A stretch of DNA of 64,000 bases. Source: Klebsiella pneumoniae. GTDB lineage: Bacteria > Myxococcota_A > UBA796 > SXON01. Positions 1-8,802 of this stretch are shown one piece after another (position 1 is the first letter of the stretch; each line of letters begins with the position of its first letter). Position numbers and translations under genes: made by a program. The stretch is from contig CAMAXZ010000015.1 in the NCBI GenBank assembly GCA_945862325.1, forward strand, positions 1 to 64,000, read 5' to 3'. Under the pieces are notes generated by a model. It was given only the letters and a program-made list of their open reading frames with translations, made no database searches and was not told where the DNA came from.

Positions 1-73
1 GCGCGCCCCGGGCGCGTCCGTGAACATGGGTTCGTACGTCGTGGCCGGCGCTTACATCGGGTAGGATGTGCGC

Positions 74-649
74 ATGGGACTCGCTGCACAACGCCGCATG
101 ACGTACGAGGAGTACCTCACCTTCGAGGAGGCGAGCGCCGAGCGGCACGCCTACATCGACGGCGCGCTCTTCGCGATGGCGGGCGCATCGCCGGCGCACG
201 CGCGCCTCCAGGCCCGCTTGATCGCACGCCTGGATCAAGGGCTCGAAGGCGCGTGCGCGGCGTACGGTCCGGACCTTCGGATCTACTTCCCGGACGAGGG
301 CACCGCCGCGTACGCCGACGCGGTCGTGGTCTGCGGCCCGGTCGTCCCCCCGACGACGGACCGCAACGCCTGCACCAACCCCACGATCGTCTGCGAGGTG
401 CTCTCGCCCTCCACCGAGGGGTTCGACCGCGGCCGCAAGTTCGAGTCCTACCGCGGCCTCGCGAGCGTCCAGGAGGTCGTGTTCGTGACGCAGTCGCGGC
501 CGATCATCGAGGTGTTCCGCCGAGAATCCGATGGTTCCTGGCGGTTGCGGAGCTACGGGGCCGGCGGCCGCGCGGAGCTCGCGAGCGTGGCCCTGCACCT
601 CGACGTCGACGCGATGTACGTCGGCCTGCTGGGCGCCGCGTCCGGCTGA
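74..649 (+). CDS. Uma2-family (DUF820) putative restriction-like endonuclease
   Basis: 191-residue protein with the look of the Uma2/DUF820 family, which has a PD-(D/E)XK nuclease-like fold. The N-terminus has the family opening MTYEEYL followed by an E-R-x-x-Y-I-D-G stretch, and the centre has the typical 'CEVLSPST' segment followed by R-G-R-K-F-E-S-Y, where the acidic and Lys residues of the nuclease-like core lie. In vivo function of the family is unknown; members are abundant in cyanobacteria and myxobacteria. I chose ATG 74 over the in-frame GTG 68 because an AGGA at 63-66 is correctly spaced for 74 and too close to 68. It stands alone, convergent with the next gene. Confidence 0.8.
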   Translation: MGLAAQRRMTYEEYLTFEEASAERHAYIDGALFAMAGASPAHARLQARLIARLDQGLEGACAAYGPDLRIYFPDEGTAAYADAVVVCGPVVPPTTDRNACTNPTIVCEVLSPSTEGFDRGRKFESYRGLASVQEVVFVTQSRPIIEVFRRESDGSWRLRSYGAGGRAELASVALHLDVDAMYVGLLGAASG

Positions 650-672
650 TCGCGCCCGACGGGCGCGCCCCG

Positions 673-1251
673 TCATCCCGTCTTCTTGGCCTTCTTCTCT
701 TTCTTGTTCGGTTTCGCGGCGCCCTTGCGGCCCGGCGCGGCGCCTCGCCCGAGCAGGAGCTGCACCGCCACGCCGAGCACGGTGAGGGCGCCGATCCCCC
801 AGGGCGACGCGGGCCATCCGAGCGCCCACACGACCGCCGCGCCGCCGCTCCCCGCGGTCAGCAAGGGGAGGAAGAAGCGGAACACCGGCGCGGCGAGCAG
901 CCCGCCGACGAGCGCGCCCGCCAGCGGGAGCCACCACCAGTCGGCCGGCGCGAACGGCAGGGCGGCCACGGTCCCGGCGACGCCCACCCCCACGCCCAGC
1001 AGGACGATCGCCACCCGCTCGGCGTAGTGGCAGACGAACGCGCCGATCGCGGCGGCCACGGCGGCGGTGGCCAAGAGCGCGTTGCCCTGGAGATCGAGGT
1101 CGAAGCGCTCGTTCGCCAGCCAGACGCCCATCGCGCCGCCGAGAAGGCCGGGGGCGACGACCATGAAGCGGTACACGCGCGCGCCGACCAGGAGGAGGAG
1201 GGCGCCGACCGCGCCGACGGCGATCCGCAGCTCGAGGGGAGGGGAGGTCAT
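673..1251 (-). CDS. polytopic membrane protein, TMEM198/DUF4203-like
   Basis: 192-residue integral membrane protein of about seven hydrophobic segments (roughly residues 8-28, 33-50, 58-72, 77-98, 104-125, 128-150 and 154-172). It ends in a Lys-rich cytoplasmic tail (KPNKKEKKAKK). The Gly-rich 'APGLLGGAMGVWL' stretch and the evenly spaced small-residue helices resemble the TM7S3/TMEM198-like (DUF4203) domain, but that assignment is by eye. The reading frame stays open far upstream; the ATG at 1251 is chosen because the hydrophobic, high-GC3 part begins there. No function can be given beyond a membrane protein. Confidence 0.7.
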   Translation of the reverse strand: MTSPPLELRIAVGAVGALLLLVGARVYRFMVVAPGLLGGAMGVWLANERFDLDLQGNALLATAAVAAAIGAFVCHYAERVAIVLLGVGVGVAGTVAALPFAPADWWWLPLAGALVGGLLAAPVFRFFLPLLTAGSGGAAVVWALGWPASPWGIGALTVLGVAVQLLLGRGAAPGRKGAAKPNKKEKKAKKTG

Positions 1252-1329
1252 CTCGTGGCCGATAACCGCGCGCACGCCGTGATACCGGCCCAGCGAGGGG
1301 GGTGGGTGGACTCCGTCGGCTTCGACCCG

Positions 1330-1560
1330 ATGCTGCTGGCGTCCGCGCTCGGCGCGGGTTGCTGCTGCGTCGGGGCGTTCCTCGTCGTCCTGGTCGCGGC
1401 GTCGATCGCCATGCGCCCGCGTCCGCCCGAGCACGCCCAGGTCGCCGGCATCCCTCCGGCGCCACGTCGCGGGGTCCAGGCTACGGCCAGCCTTACCAAG
1501 CTGGAGGATGCCCACCACGAGGAGCAGCGCCGCCGCCGCTCGGGCCCGCCGAACGGATAG
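1330..1560 (+). CDS. possible small single-pass membrane protein
   Basis: This covers most of the 320-base stretch between the divergent membrane-protein gene and ygfZ. Reading from ATG 1330 gives 76 residues: one strong hydrophobic segment with a Cys triplet (residues 4-27) followed by a Pro/Arg-rich tail. Third codon positions are mostly G or C through the hydrophobic half, as in real genes here, and less consistently so in the tail. No homologue is recognised and there is no convincing Shine-Dalgarno sequence. A frame change near the middle is conceivable, since the +1 frame reads a Gly/Tyr/Gln/Pro-rich sequence. It may not be a gene. Confidence 0.35.
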   Translation: MLLASALGAGCCCVGAFLVVLVAASIAMRPRPPEHAQVAGIPPAPRRGVQATASLTKLEDAHHEEQRRRRSGPPNG

Positions 1561-1570
1561 TCGAACGGGC

Positions 1571-2629
1571 ATGCGCAAGACCTCGTTGTTCGCCGCCGCC
1601 GCGGCGTCCGGCGCCACCTTCGAGACGTTCGACGGCTGGCTGCTCCCCGCCCACTTCGGCTCCCTCCCCGCGGAGGTCGCCGCCGGTCGTGAGGGGGCCG
1701 CGCTCGTCGACCGCGCCGACGCGGCCGTGCTGTCCCTCGCGGGGCCGGACGCGCGCCGCTTCTGCAACGGCATGTTCACGAACAACGTGCGCGATCTGCC
1801 CGTCGACCGCGCCAATCGGCACGCCATGGTCGACGAGCGCGCCCGCGTGCTCGGCCTTCTCGACCTCTGGTGCGTCGCGCCGCACGGGTTCGTCGTCGTA
1901 CTCGACGGCGTCACCGCCGACGCGTTCACGACCCGCTACGGCAAGTACCTCGTGTTCGACGACGTGGAGCTCGTGGACGAGTCCGACGACTGGCACGTCC
2001 TCGGCCTGCAAGGGCCCGCCGCCGCGGACGTCGCGCGCGCCTCCGGCCTGCCGGTCCCCGACGCCGAGGGGGCCCTCGCGTCGGTCGCGGGCGACCCGCC
2101 ACTGCGGATCGCCCGCCGCGCGCGAACCGTCGCGGGTGGCTTCGAGCTGCTCGTGCCGCGCCACGCCGTGGTCGCGGTGTGGGAGGGGCTGCGGGCCGCG
2201 GGGGCTGTCGCCATCGGCCGAGAGGCGGCGGAGATCCTACGTGTCGAGGCGGGGCACCCCCGGTGGCCCGTCGACATGACCGAGAAGAGCCTCATCCACG
2301 AGCTCCGGCTGGTCGAGTCGGTCGGGAGCTTCGAGAAAGGCTGCTACATCGGGCAGGAGATCATCAACCGCATCGACGTCATGGGCCAGGTCACGCGCAA
2401 GCTGTGGGGCCTCGAGCTCGAGGAGGACGCGCTGCCGCCGCGTGGGGCGGAGGTCCGCGACGGCGACGACCCGGTCGGGGAGACGTTCTCCGCCGTGCGG
2501 GACGGCGGCAGGGTGAGGGTGCTCGCGGTGCTGAGGAAGCGAGCCTGGACGCCGGGGATGCGGGTGACGGTGCACGCCGGGGAGCGCGCCGTCGGCGCGA
2601 TCGTGCGGGACCTGCCGTTCGGCGGGTGA
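1571..2629 (+). CDS. ygfZ: YgfZ/GcvT-domain folate-binding protein (Fe-S cluster repair/tRNA modification factor)
   Basis: 352 residues. The diagnostic YgfZ signature K-G-C-Y-x-G-Q-E appears as KGCYIGQEIINR near residue 260, with the conserved Cys. Upstream lie the GcvT-like folate-binding features (LAGPDARRFCNGMFTNN near residue 57 and GLQGPAA near 147). YgfZ proteins use tetrahydrofolate and support assembly or repair of certain Fe-S enzymes such as MiaB. Length and signature fit YgfZ rather than the glycine-cleavage T protein, which lacks the Cys signature; no gcvH or gcvP is nearby. ATG 1571 is preferred because upstream codons read as low-complexity Arg/Ala. Confidence 0.88.
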   Translation: MRKTSLFAAAAASGATFETFDGWLLPAHFGSLPAEVAAGREGAALVDRADAAVLSLAGPDARRFCNGMFTNNVRDLPVDRANRHAMVDERARVLGLLDLWCVAPHGFVVVLDGVTADAFTTRYGKYLVFDDVELVDESDDWHVLGLQGPAAADVARASGLPVPDAEGALASVAGDPPLRIARRARTVAGGFELLVPRHAVVAVWEGLRAAGAVAIGREAAEILRVEAGHPRWPVDMTEKSLIHELRLVESVGSFEKGCYIGQEIINRIDVMGQVTRKLWGLELEEDALPPRGAEVRDGDDPVGETFSAVRDGGRVRVLAVLRKRAWTPGMRVTVHAGERAVGAIVRDLPFGG

Positions 2630-2636
2630 GGGGCGG

Positions 2637-3347
2637 TCAGCCGGCGATGCCCGCGGCCACGAGCGCCCGCGCCACCCGCTCGGCCTCCGCGACCGCGCGC
2701 GCCGGCGTGCCGACACGATCCTGCCGGAGCTCGAGCTCGAGGTACGGGACGTCGTGGCGCACGCCGTGGCGGGCCGGGCTGTAGATCAGCCCGTCCTTCC
2801 CTGAATAGGGCTCGTTGTGCGCGCACGCGAAACCCTCCACGCGCATCGCGTCGACCAGGCGCGCCGCCGCCGCGTCGTGCGCGTCGTAGAGCACGCCCGC
2901 GTCCATCGGGCGGACGTGCCCGCGAAACACGGGCGTGAAGCTGTGGATGGACACGAGGAAGCGTGGCCGGGCCGCCGCCATCGCCGCGTCGACCGCCGCG
3001 TGGAAGGGGGTGTGGAACCGAGCGACGCGCTCCGCGCGGTCGTACCGCCGGTTGAAGCTCACGACGGCATTGTCGCAGCGCTGGAGGACGAGCGTGGGGT
3101 CGTCCGGCGCGCGATTGACGTCGCAGAGCAGTCGGCTGTAGCGCGACAGGACGCCGGCGCCGCCCAGGCGCGCGACGAGGTGGCGCGTCACGGCGGCCGC
3201 GCCGATGTCCCAACCCCAATGATCGAGCAGCAACGCGGCGTCCGCGCGCGAGCGGCGCCAGGGCGGCGGCACCCGGTTGGAGGCGTGTTCGCAGGTGAAC
3301 ACGAGCGCGCCGGCTCGTGGCGTCCCGATGCGCTCGACGGGGTCCAT
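2637..3347 (-). CDS. N-formylglutamate amidohydrolase family protein
   Basis: 236 residues matching the FGase family (N-formylglutamate + water to formate + glutamate, last step of one histidine degradation route). Visible marks are 'TCEHASNRVP' near residue 18, 'DHWGWDIGAA' near 44, 'DVNRAPDD' near 75 and 'SIHSFTPV' near 135. These are the conserved acidic/His residues that probably form the metal site. There is no hut operon here, so the true substrate is open; myxobacterial members often act on other N-acyl amino acids. It is transcribed convergently with ygfZ, with only 7 bases between the stops, and is divergent from the 3413 envelope operon. Confidence 0.85.
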   Translation of the reverse strand: MDPVERIGTPRAGALVFTCEHASNRVPPPWRRSRADAALLLDHWGWDIGAAAVTRHLVARLGGAGVLSRYSRLLCDVNRAPDDPTLVLQRCDNAVVSFNRRYDRAERVARFHTPFHAAVDAAMAAARPRFLVSIHSFTPVFRGHVRPMDAGVLYDAHDAAAARLVDAMRVEGFACAHNEPYSGKDGLIYSPARHGVRHDVPYLELELRQDRVGTPARAVAEAERVARALVAAGIAG

Positions 3348-3412
3348 CGCCCGCCGGCCTAATCGAAGGCGGGGCCGGAGACGAGCGCCCGCGCCGCGAT
3401 AGGCGACTTCGG

Positions 3413-4075
3413 ATGATGTGGTGGTTGCTCGCGTGCGCCCCGGCGCCCGACCCCGAGGCGCTCCTCCGCGCGGGCGATCCCCGGGCCGCGGCGGCCGCCG
3501 CCACCGAGATGGGCACGCCGTCCTTCGACCCCGAGCATCCGCTCGTGCCGGTGATCATGCGGCGCGTGGGGGCCGAGGCCCATCTCACGATGGGCTTCGT
3601 GAGCGAGGCGGTCGCCGCCGCGCGCTTGTTGGACGCCCGTCCCAAGCTGGGGCGCCGCGCGGTCGACCGCCCCTTCGAGGACATGGCGACGCTCATGGCG
3701 GGCGCCGAGCGCGTGTTGACCCCGCCGGCCATCGCGGCGGTCGGCCGCAGCCGCTCGCGCGGGGACGCCGACGCCTACCAGCCCGGCGCGTCGCTCCCGT
3801 GGGAGGGCGGCCGGATGGTGGGGTGGGCGCGGCTCGACACCGCCCCGGGCGCCGCCACCGGCACCCTCGTCGCGCTCGGTCGCACGGTGGACGCCGACCC
3901 GCCTGCGAAGCTCGTCACGCTCGGCTTCGAGGACGATCGAGGTCCACTGTGGATTTTTGTGGAGCGGGACGCCAACCTCGGCTGGATGGCGATCGCCGCG
4001 AGCGATCCCGAGCGCGCCGCCGCGGTCCTCGTCGCGGGGGAGCGCGCCCGGCCGCCGGCGCCGCGGGCGCCATGA
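3413..4075 (+). CDS. lipoprotein of unknown function, first gene of an envelope operon
   Basis: 220 residues beginning MMWWLLAC, a lipobox with Cys at position 8 and no charged residue before it, so the predicted signal peptide is only seven residues. There is no in-frame ATG, GTG or TTG in the 20 codons upstream, which makes this start likely. The body is helical and Ala-rich at first (TPR-like spacing 'EALLRAGDPRAAAAAATEMG'), then a beta-rich domain with a 'DPPAKLVTLGFEDDRGPLWIFV' strand region. No family is recognised. Its stop overlaps the next start (ATGA at 4072), so the two are translationally coupled. Confidence 0.75.
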   Translation: MMWWLLACAPAPDPEALLRAGDPRAAAAAATEMGTPSFDPEHPLVPVIMRRVGAEAHLTMGFVSEAVAAARLLDARPKLGRRAVDRPFEDMATLMAGAERVLTPPAIAAVGRSRSRGDADAYQPGASLPWEGGRMVGWARLDTAPGAATGTLVALGRTVDADPPAKLVTLGFEDDRGPLWIFVERDANLGWMAIAASDPERAAAVLVAGERARPPAPRAP

Positions 4076-4668
4076 TGAGGCCGATCGTCGCGACCTTCAT
4101 CGTCATGAGCGGCCTGTGCGCGCTCATCCCGTTGCCGCTCGTCGACACCTGGGCGGAACGTCAGGTCCGCCGACGGATGTACGAGGCGCTCGCGGCCGAT
4201 CGCGGGGTCGAGCTCGACGACGCCGCGCTGTCGATCCTCACGACCGACCCGATGAACCTCCTGGGCGGGTGCCTTTGGGTGGCGATCGTGTGGCCCTTCC
4301 GCAAGCTCCTGCGCACCGTCCTGTACTTCCTGACGATCAAGGATGCGATCGACGGCATGGCTGCCGCCGCGCTGCGCGCCGACTGCTTCGACGAGGCGCT
4401 CCGGCGGGGCCTTCTGCCGCGCGACGCCGCGCGGGTGCGGACCGCGCTGGACAAGGCGATGACCGCGGCCATGTACTCACCGGTCTCGCGCACGCTCGCG
4501 ATGCAGGCGCGCCCCGAGGTGTCCCCGGCCTTCGGGGGCGGGTCGACGGACACGCTGGTGTCGGCGGCCGCCTGGCTGCACCGGCACGCAGGGGGCGCGC
4601 TGGTGCGCACCCGATTCGTCGCGGCGCTCGCGTGGGACGACGCGCCGCCTTCCGCGGAGGTTCGCTGA
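4072..4668 (+). CDS. membrane-anchored protein of unknown function
   Basis: 198 residues. An N-terminal hydrophobic segment (about residues 4-22) is followed by a charged helix. A second hydrophobic stretch lies at about residues 62-88 ('GGCLWVAIVWPFRKLLRTVLYF'), and the C-terminal part is soluble and Ala-rich. No known domain is recognised. It begins on the ATGA overlap with the upstream lipoprotein and ends on a TGATG overlap with the downstream hydrolase lipoprotein. An inner-membrane partner of those two proteins is the natural inference, but nothing in the sequence shows activity. Confidence 0.72.
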   Translation: MMRPIVATFIVMSGLCALIPLPLVDTWAERQVRRRMYEALAADRGVELDDAALSILTTDPMNLLGGCLWVAIVWPFRKLLRTVLYFLTIKDAIDGMAAAALRADCFDEALRRGLLPRDAARVRTALDKAMTAAMYSPVSRTLAMQARPEVSPAFGGGSTDTLVSAAAWLHRHAGGALVRTRFVAALAWDDAPPSAEVR

Positions 4669-6476
4669 TGCTCCCCCTGGTCGCGCTCGCCCTGCTCGCG
4701 TGTCGCCCCGAGGAGGCCGCCGCGGATCCCGCGGCCGGGCTCCTCGGGGACGGTCCGCTCAACCCTTTTCCGAACGCCGGGCTCGTCGTCGACGGCGAGG
4801 TCACGATCCCCGCGGCGCTCGTCCCCGCCGCCGAGACGCCCTTCGACACCGAACGCCTGCGCGTTCGAGGCGGGTTCTCGCCGGTGCAGCCCGCGGTGGT
4901 GCTGCTCCCGGTGCGGCTCGACCCTGCCTCGGTCGGGGGCCAGGCGTCCCTCGGGCTCGGCGGGGCCGTTCGTATGGTCGATCTCGACTCCGGCACAGAG
5001 ATCGCCTGCTTCGCCGAGCTCGACGCGCATCCGGACGTCGTCGACGCGCCCGAGCGTCAAGCGCTGCTCGTGCGGCCGCAGGTGGCGATGCCGGTCGGCC
5101 ACCGGGTGGCCGTGGTGTTGACCTCCGCGCTCCGCGACGCGGCGGGCGCGCCGCTCGTCCTCGAGGAGTGGGCGGCCGCGAAGGCGTCGGATCCTGCGGT
5201 GGCCGCGCTCGACGACACGCTCTCGGGCCTCGGCTACTCCGACGTGGCGCTCGCGTGGGACTTCCCCGTCGGGGACGGCGGGGCGCTGACGCGCGACCTC
5301 GCGGCGCAGGTCGGCGTGCCCGCGACGTGGACCTTCGACGAGGTGCGAGACGTGGACGTCGACGCGGACGACGTGCCCGCGGGGGTGTGGCGACAGGCCG
5401 AAGGGACCTTCACGGTGCCGAATTGGCTCGAGGACGATCGGCGCTTCGTCATCGGCGCGAGCGGTCCGGCGGCCCAGGGGACCGCGGAGGCGACGCTCTA
5501 CGTGCACATCCCGGGCGCCGCGCGCACGGCGGCGCCGGGCAGCGTCCCCGTGCTCGTGTTCGGGCACGGGATCCTCAGCAAGCCCTCGCGGTACCTCGAG
5601 AGCGAGGACGACGCCTCGAACCTCATCGCGCTCGCGGAGCGGCTCCCGGCGATCGTCGTGGCGACGACCTGGCGGGGCCTCACGTTCGCCGACCAGGCGG
5701 ACACCGTCGAGGCCGCGGGGGACATCGGGCGTTTCCCCGAGATCACCGACCGGCTCACCCAGGGCGTGGCGAACACCGTCGGGCTCGTGCGCCTCGTCAC
5801 CGAGGGGGCCCTGCTCGACGATCCGATCTTCGAAGGCAAAGCGGATCCGACGCGGACCTACTGGTACGGCATCTCGCTCGGCGGCATCGAAGGAGCCGTG
5901 ACCCTCGCGAACCAGGACGGCATCGATCACGCGGTGCTCCACGTCGGTGGCAGCGCGTGGACGACGATGCTGGAGCGCTCCAGCAACTGGCCGCCCTTCG
6001 AGCTCCTCGTGCGTCAAGACCTGCCGGATCCCTACGATCGCCAGCTCGCCTACGCGCTGCTCCAGCTCTATTGGGACCCCGTCGATCCCGCGGCGCACGC
6101 CGAAGCGCTGCGGGGTCGGTCGATCCTCTGGCAGGAGTCCATCGGCGACGAGCAGGTGCCGAACATCACGACCGAGCTGCTCCTTCGAAGCGTCGGCGCG
6201 CCGATCGCGGGTCCGAACGTCACCACCCCCTGGGGCGTGGAGCTCGTGGACCTGCCGGCGCGCGGGCCCATCGCGACCCAGTTCGATCCGCAGGTCGCGC
6301 TGCCGGGCGAAGAGAACCGGCCCGCGGTCCGCACGGGCGCGCACGACCTGCCGCGCACGTGGGACGGCGCCCTCGCGCAGACCTTGCGGTTCTTCGACGC
6401 GTCCGACCCGGGTTCGGTGGAACACTTCTGCGGGGGAGAGGCGTGCTCGGCGGACAACCCGGGCTCCCTGCCGTGA
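4668..6476 (+). CDS. lipoprotein with alpha/beta-hydrolase (lipase/esterase-like) domain
   Basis: 602 residues. The signal is MLPLVALALLAC with Cys at 12; a GGAGG Shine-Dalgarno seven bases upstream fixes the start. The first half (about 30-230) is a beta-rich domain of the kind often seen before surface lipases. The second half is an alpha/beta hydrolase, with an oxyanion-like 'FGHGIL' near 306 and the nucleophile elbow G-I-S-L-G with Ser403. The likely acid and His lie further on ('GDEQVPN' near 493 and 'GAHDLP' near 558). It is a predicted surface or periplasmic ester hydrolase with unknown substrate. It overlaps both neighbours (TGATG and GTGA), giving one coupled operon. Confidence 0.8.
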   Translation: MLPLVALALLACRPEEAAADPAAGLLGDGPLNPFPNAGLVVDGEVTIPAALVPAAETPFDTERLRVRGGFSPVQPAVVLLPVRLDPASVGGQASLGLGGAVRMVDLDSGTEIACFAELDAHPDVVDAPERQALLVRPQVAMPVGHRVAVVLTSALRDAAGAPLVLEEWAAAKASDPAVAALDDTLSGLGYSDVALAWDFPVGDGGALTRDLAAQVGVPATWTFDEVRDVDVDADDVPAGVWRQAEGTFTVPNWLEDDRRFVIGASGPAAQGTAEATLYVHIPGAARTAAPGSVPVLVFGHGILSKPSRYLESEDDASNLIALAERLPAIVVATTWRGLTFADQADTVEAAGDIGRFPEITDRLTQGVANTVGLVRLVTEGALLDDPIFEGKADPTRTYWYGISLGGIEGAVTLANQDGIDHAVLHVGGSAWTTMLERSSNWPPFELLVRQDLPDPYDRQLAYALLQLYWDPVDPAAHAEALRGRSILWQESIGDEQVPNITTELLLRSVGAPIAGPNVTTPWGVELVDLPARGPIATQFDPQVALPGEENRPAVRTGAHDLPRTWDGALAQTLRFFDASDPGSVEHFCGGEACSADNPGSLP

Positions 6477-8176
6477 ACGCACGCGCCGCGGACTGCGGTG
6501 CGGCGCTGGTGTGCCTCGTGCTCCCCGCCGCGTGGATCGGCCGGACGGTCGGGAAGTTCCGCGCGCCGGGGGTGGAGGCCGACGCGTTGTTCGAGGCCCT
6601 CGCGGCCGCGGCGCTCGCCCGAGGCGGGGGGGCTCCCGCGAGCCCGTCGCCCGCGTTCGCGGCGCTCCAGGCCGTCCTGCCGGCACCGCCGAACGGCGCG
6701 TTCGACCCCGCGTTCGCGTACGGCGTGGTCGTGTTCCTCGCGGTGTGGCTCGCCGGCTTCGGCCCATGGCGCCTGGCGCGCGTGTGGGCGCCCGAGGCGC
6801 CGTGGTGGGCGGCTGGCCTCGCCGCCCTCGCGGTCCAGACGTCCCCGATGGTGCTCCGTGGGGTGCCGGACGCCGACCTCGTGGCCCTGGGCGTCGGGGC
6901 CGCCGCGCTCGGCCTCGCCCATCCGCCGCTCGCGTTGGGCGCCGGCGCGTTCGGAGCGCCGGCGGCGGCGCTGTACCTGTGCGCGGGCGTCGGGGCCGCG
7001 CTCCGGCGGGATCGCCGCGCGGCGTGGTGGCTCGTCGCCGGGCTGTGGGTCGCGCCGGCGGTGCTCGCCGAAGGGGACGCGGCGCGGGCGATCTGGCGGA
7101 CGCCGCGGACCTCCGCCACCGTCCCCGCGTATGTCACCGAAGGAGGGGCGGTGTTCCCGCTCCCCCCGGTCGAGGCGGCCCCGGTGGTGGCGCGCGCGCA
7201 GGCCGGGGGGCTCGGGCTCTGGTCCGCTGCCGGGGTCGAGCCGCGGGGCTTCGGCAATCGCTTCGCCGCGCCCCCGGGCGGACCCACGCCGGTGAAGCCG
7301 GCCGGCGCCGCGCCCGACAGGCCCGCCGGCGGCGCGCCCGGCCTCGGGGGCCTGTGGGTGTGGACCCAACGCGCGTGGGGCGGCCCGGCGCTGGTGGTGG
7401 GGCTCCTGCTCGGGCTGGCCGTGCGCGGTCGGCGCGTCGCGAGCGTCGTCGGTGTCGCGCTGCTCGCGGCGCTGACCATCGGCTGGGGCTGGGCGCCGCT
7501 CCCCGGCGAGCTCGAGCGCGATCCCGACGCGGCGCGCGCGCTCGGCGGGGCGTTGTCGCTCGCGGATCGGCCCGGCACGGCCCTCGGGTGGGCGGCGCTC
7601 CCGGCGGTGCTGGCGGCCCCTGGGCTGGCGGCGGCCCTCGGGCGCCTCGGCCGCGGCGGCGTCGTCGTCGGGCTGGGCCTGGCGCTGGCCGGTATCCCCC
7701 TCGAGAACCCGCGCCTCGCCTCGCCCGTCGCCAACGTGCCGCCGGAGCCGTTCGCGGAGACCCTTCGCGGCATGGCGCCGGGGGCCCTCCTCGTGTTCCC
7801 CAACCCCGCCGCGCCGTGGCACCAGGGCGGCGTCCCTCTGGCGCGCCTCCGTTACATCGCGGACCGCGATCACCCGCTCGCGGACCCGCGCGACCCCGAC
7901 GCCGTGGCGGCCCTCGCGCGCCTCAGCGTGCTCGTGGGGCACCCGGTCGACCAGTCCGCGGCGCCCCTCGCGGAGGGCGCGCCGGGCAGCGTCGCGCTCG
8001 GCGCCGTCTCCGGAGCGTGGCGGTACCTCGTGGTCGACTACGACGCCCTCCCGCGGCACGAGGGGGCGCGCGTGGACGGGTGGTTGGCGGCGCAGGTCGG
8101 ACCGCCCGTGGCGAACGTCGGCGCCCGGAGGATCTACGACCGGGCCGCGCTCGTCTCCGCGCGAGGCGCGCCCTGA
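6473..8176 (+). CDS. polytopic membrane protein, last gene of the 3413-8176 operon
   Basis: 567 residues starting at GTG 6473, which overlaps the stop of the hydrolase gene (GTGA). Around ten hydrophobic segments are interrupted by an extracytoplasmic Pro/Gly-rich region (about 215-295). A C-terminal soluble domain starts near residue 420 ('GALLVFPNPAAPWHQGG'). The layout is reminiscent of the GT-C type membrane glycosyltransferase or YfhO-like class, with many helices and a periplasmic C-terminal domain, but no catalytic motif can be named with confidence. Its 3' end overlaps the convergent purN by 43 bases. Confidence 0.7.
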   Translation: MNARAADCGAALVCLVLPAAWIGRTVGKFRAPGVEADALFEALAAAALARGGGAPASPSPAFAALQAVLPAPPNGAFDPAFAYGVVVFLAVWLAGFGPWRLARVWAPEAPWWAAGLAALAVQTSPMVLRGVPDADLVALGVGAAALGLAHPPLALGAGAFGAPAAALYLCAGVGAALRRDRRAAWWLVAGLWVAPAVLAEGDAARAIWRTPRTSATVPAYVTEGGAVFPLPPVEAAPVVARAQAGGLGLWSAAGVEPRGFGNRFAAPPGGPTPVKPAGAAPDRPAGGAPGLGGLWVWTQRAWGGPALVVGLLLGLAVRGRRVASVVGVALLAALTIGWGWAPLPGELERDPDAARALGGALSLADRPGTALGWAALPAVLAAPGLAAALGRLGRGGVVVGLGLALAGIPLENPRLASPVANVPPEPFAETLRGMAPGALLVFPNPAAPWHQGGVPLARLRYIADRDHPLADPRDPDAVAALARLSVLVGHPVDQSAAPLAEGAPGSVALGAVSGAWRYLVVDYDALPRHEGARVDGWLAAQVGPPVANVGARRIYDRAALVSARGAP

Positions 8177-8802
8177 CCGACGATCCACCGCGACTCGCCC
8201 GGGGCGAGGTCGACGTGGACATGGCGGCCGGCGCGGCGAAGTCGACCCTCCACCGCCTGGCGCAGCACCATCGGGTATAGGCGGTGCTCGACCTCGAGCA
8301 CGCGCGCCGCGAGGCGATCTTCCGTGTCGTCGTCCCGAACCGCGACGGCGCCCTGCGCGACGATCGGGCCGGTGTCCGTGCCCGCGTCGACGAGGTGCAC
8401 GGTGGCGCCGGCGACCGCGACCCCGTACGCGAGCGCGTCCCGCACGCCGTGCGCGCCCGGGAACGCCGGGAGCAGCGAGGGGTGCACGTTGAGCACCCGG
8501 TCGGCGTAGGCGTCCAAGAAGCGTGGCGTGAGCACGCGCATGAACCCGGCGAGGCACACCCACGCGGCGCCATCGATGGCGGCGAGGAGCTCCTCTTCGA
8601 ACGCCGCGCGCGTGCGCCCGGCGTGCGTGACCACGGCCGCCGGAACGCCGGCCGCGGCCGCGCGGTCGAGCGCGGCGACGCCGGGCACGTTGCTGACGAC
8701 GACCGCGATGCGGGCCGGGAAGTCGGGGGCCGCGCACGCGTCGAGCAAGGCCTGGAGGTTGGAGCCCCGTCCCGACACGAGCACGGCCACGGGCACCTTC
8801 AC
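8134..8802 (-). CDS. purN: phosphoribosylglycinamide formyltransferase (GAR transformylase)
   Basis: 222 residues. It catalyses formyl transfer from 10-formyl-THF to GAR in purine synthesis. The nucleotide-binding start 'VLVSGRGSNLQALLDAC' lies at the N-terminus, the family signature 'NVHPSLLPAFPG' near 108 holds the catalytic Asn/His, and the catalytic Asp sits in 'HLVDAGTDTGPIVAQ' near 140. The start is GTG 8802, overlapping the purM stop as GTGA, so PurM and PurN are made from one coupled transcript. The last 43 bases run antisense into the end of the neighbouring membrane-protein gene. Confidence 0.95.
   Translation of the reverse strand: MKVPVAVLVSGRGSNLQALLDACAAPDFPARIAVVVSNVPGVAALDRAAAAGVPAAVVTHAGRTRAAFEEELLAAIDGAAWVCLAGFMRVLTPRFLDAYADRVLNVHPSLLPAFPGAHGVRDALAYGVAVAGATVHLVDAGTDTGPIVAQGAVAVRDDDTEDRLAARVLEVEHRLYPMVLRQAVEGRLRRAGRHVHVDLAPGESRWIVGQGAPRAETSAARS

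Noticed and set aside
1248-1571. A minus-strand gene start at 1572 that would add about 107 residues to the 673-1251 membrane protein
   Set aside because: After a short hydrophobic stretch the extension is Arg/Asp-rich sequence typical of wrong-frame reading in G+C-rich DNA; the conserved-looking part begins at 1251.
1480-1571. Frameshift in the small 1330 gene, because the +1 frame reads a Gly/Tyr/Gln/Pro-rich stretch
   Set aside because: Third codon positions in that frame are A- and T-rich, unlike true genes here; too little to support a frameshift.
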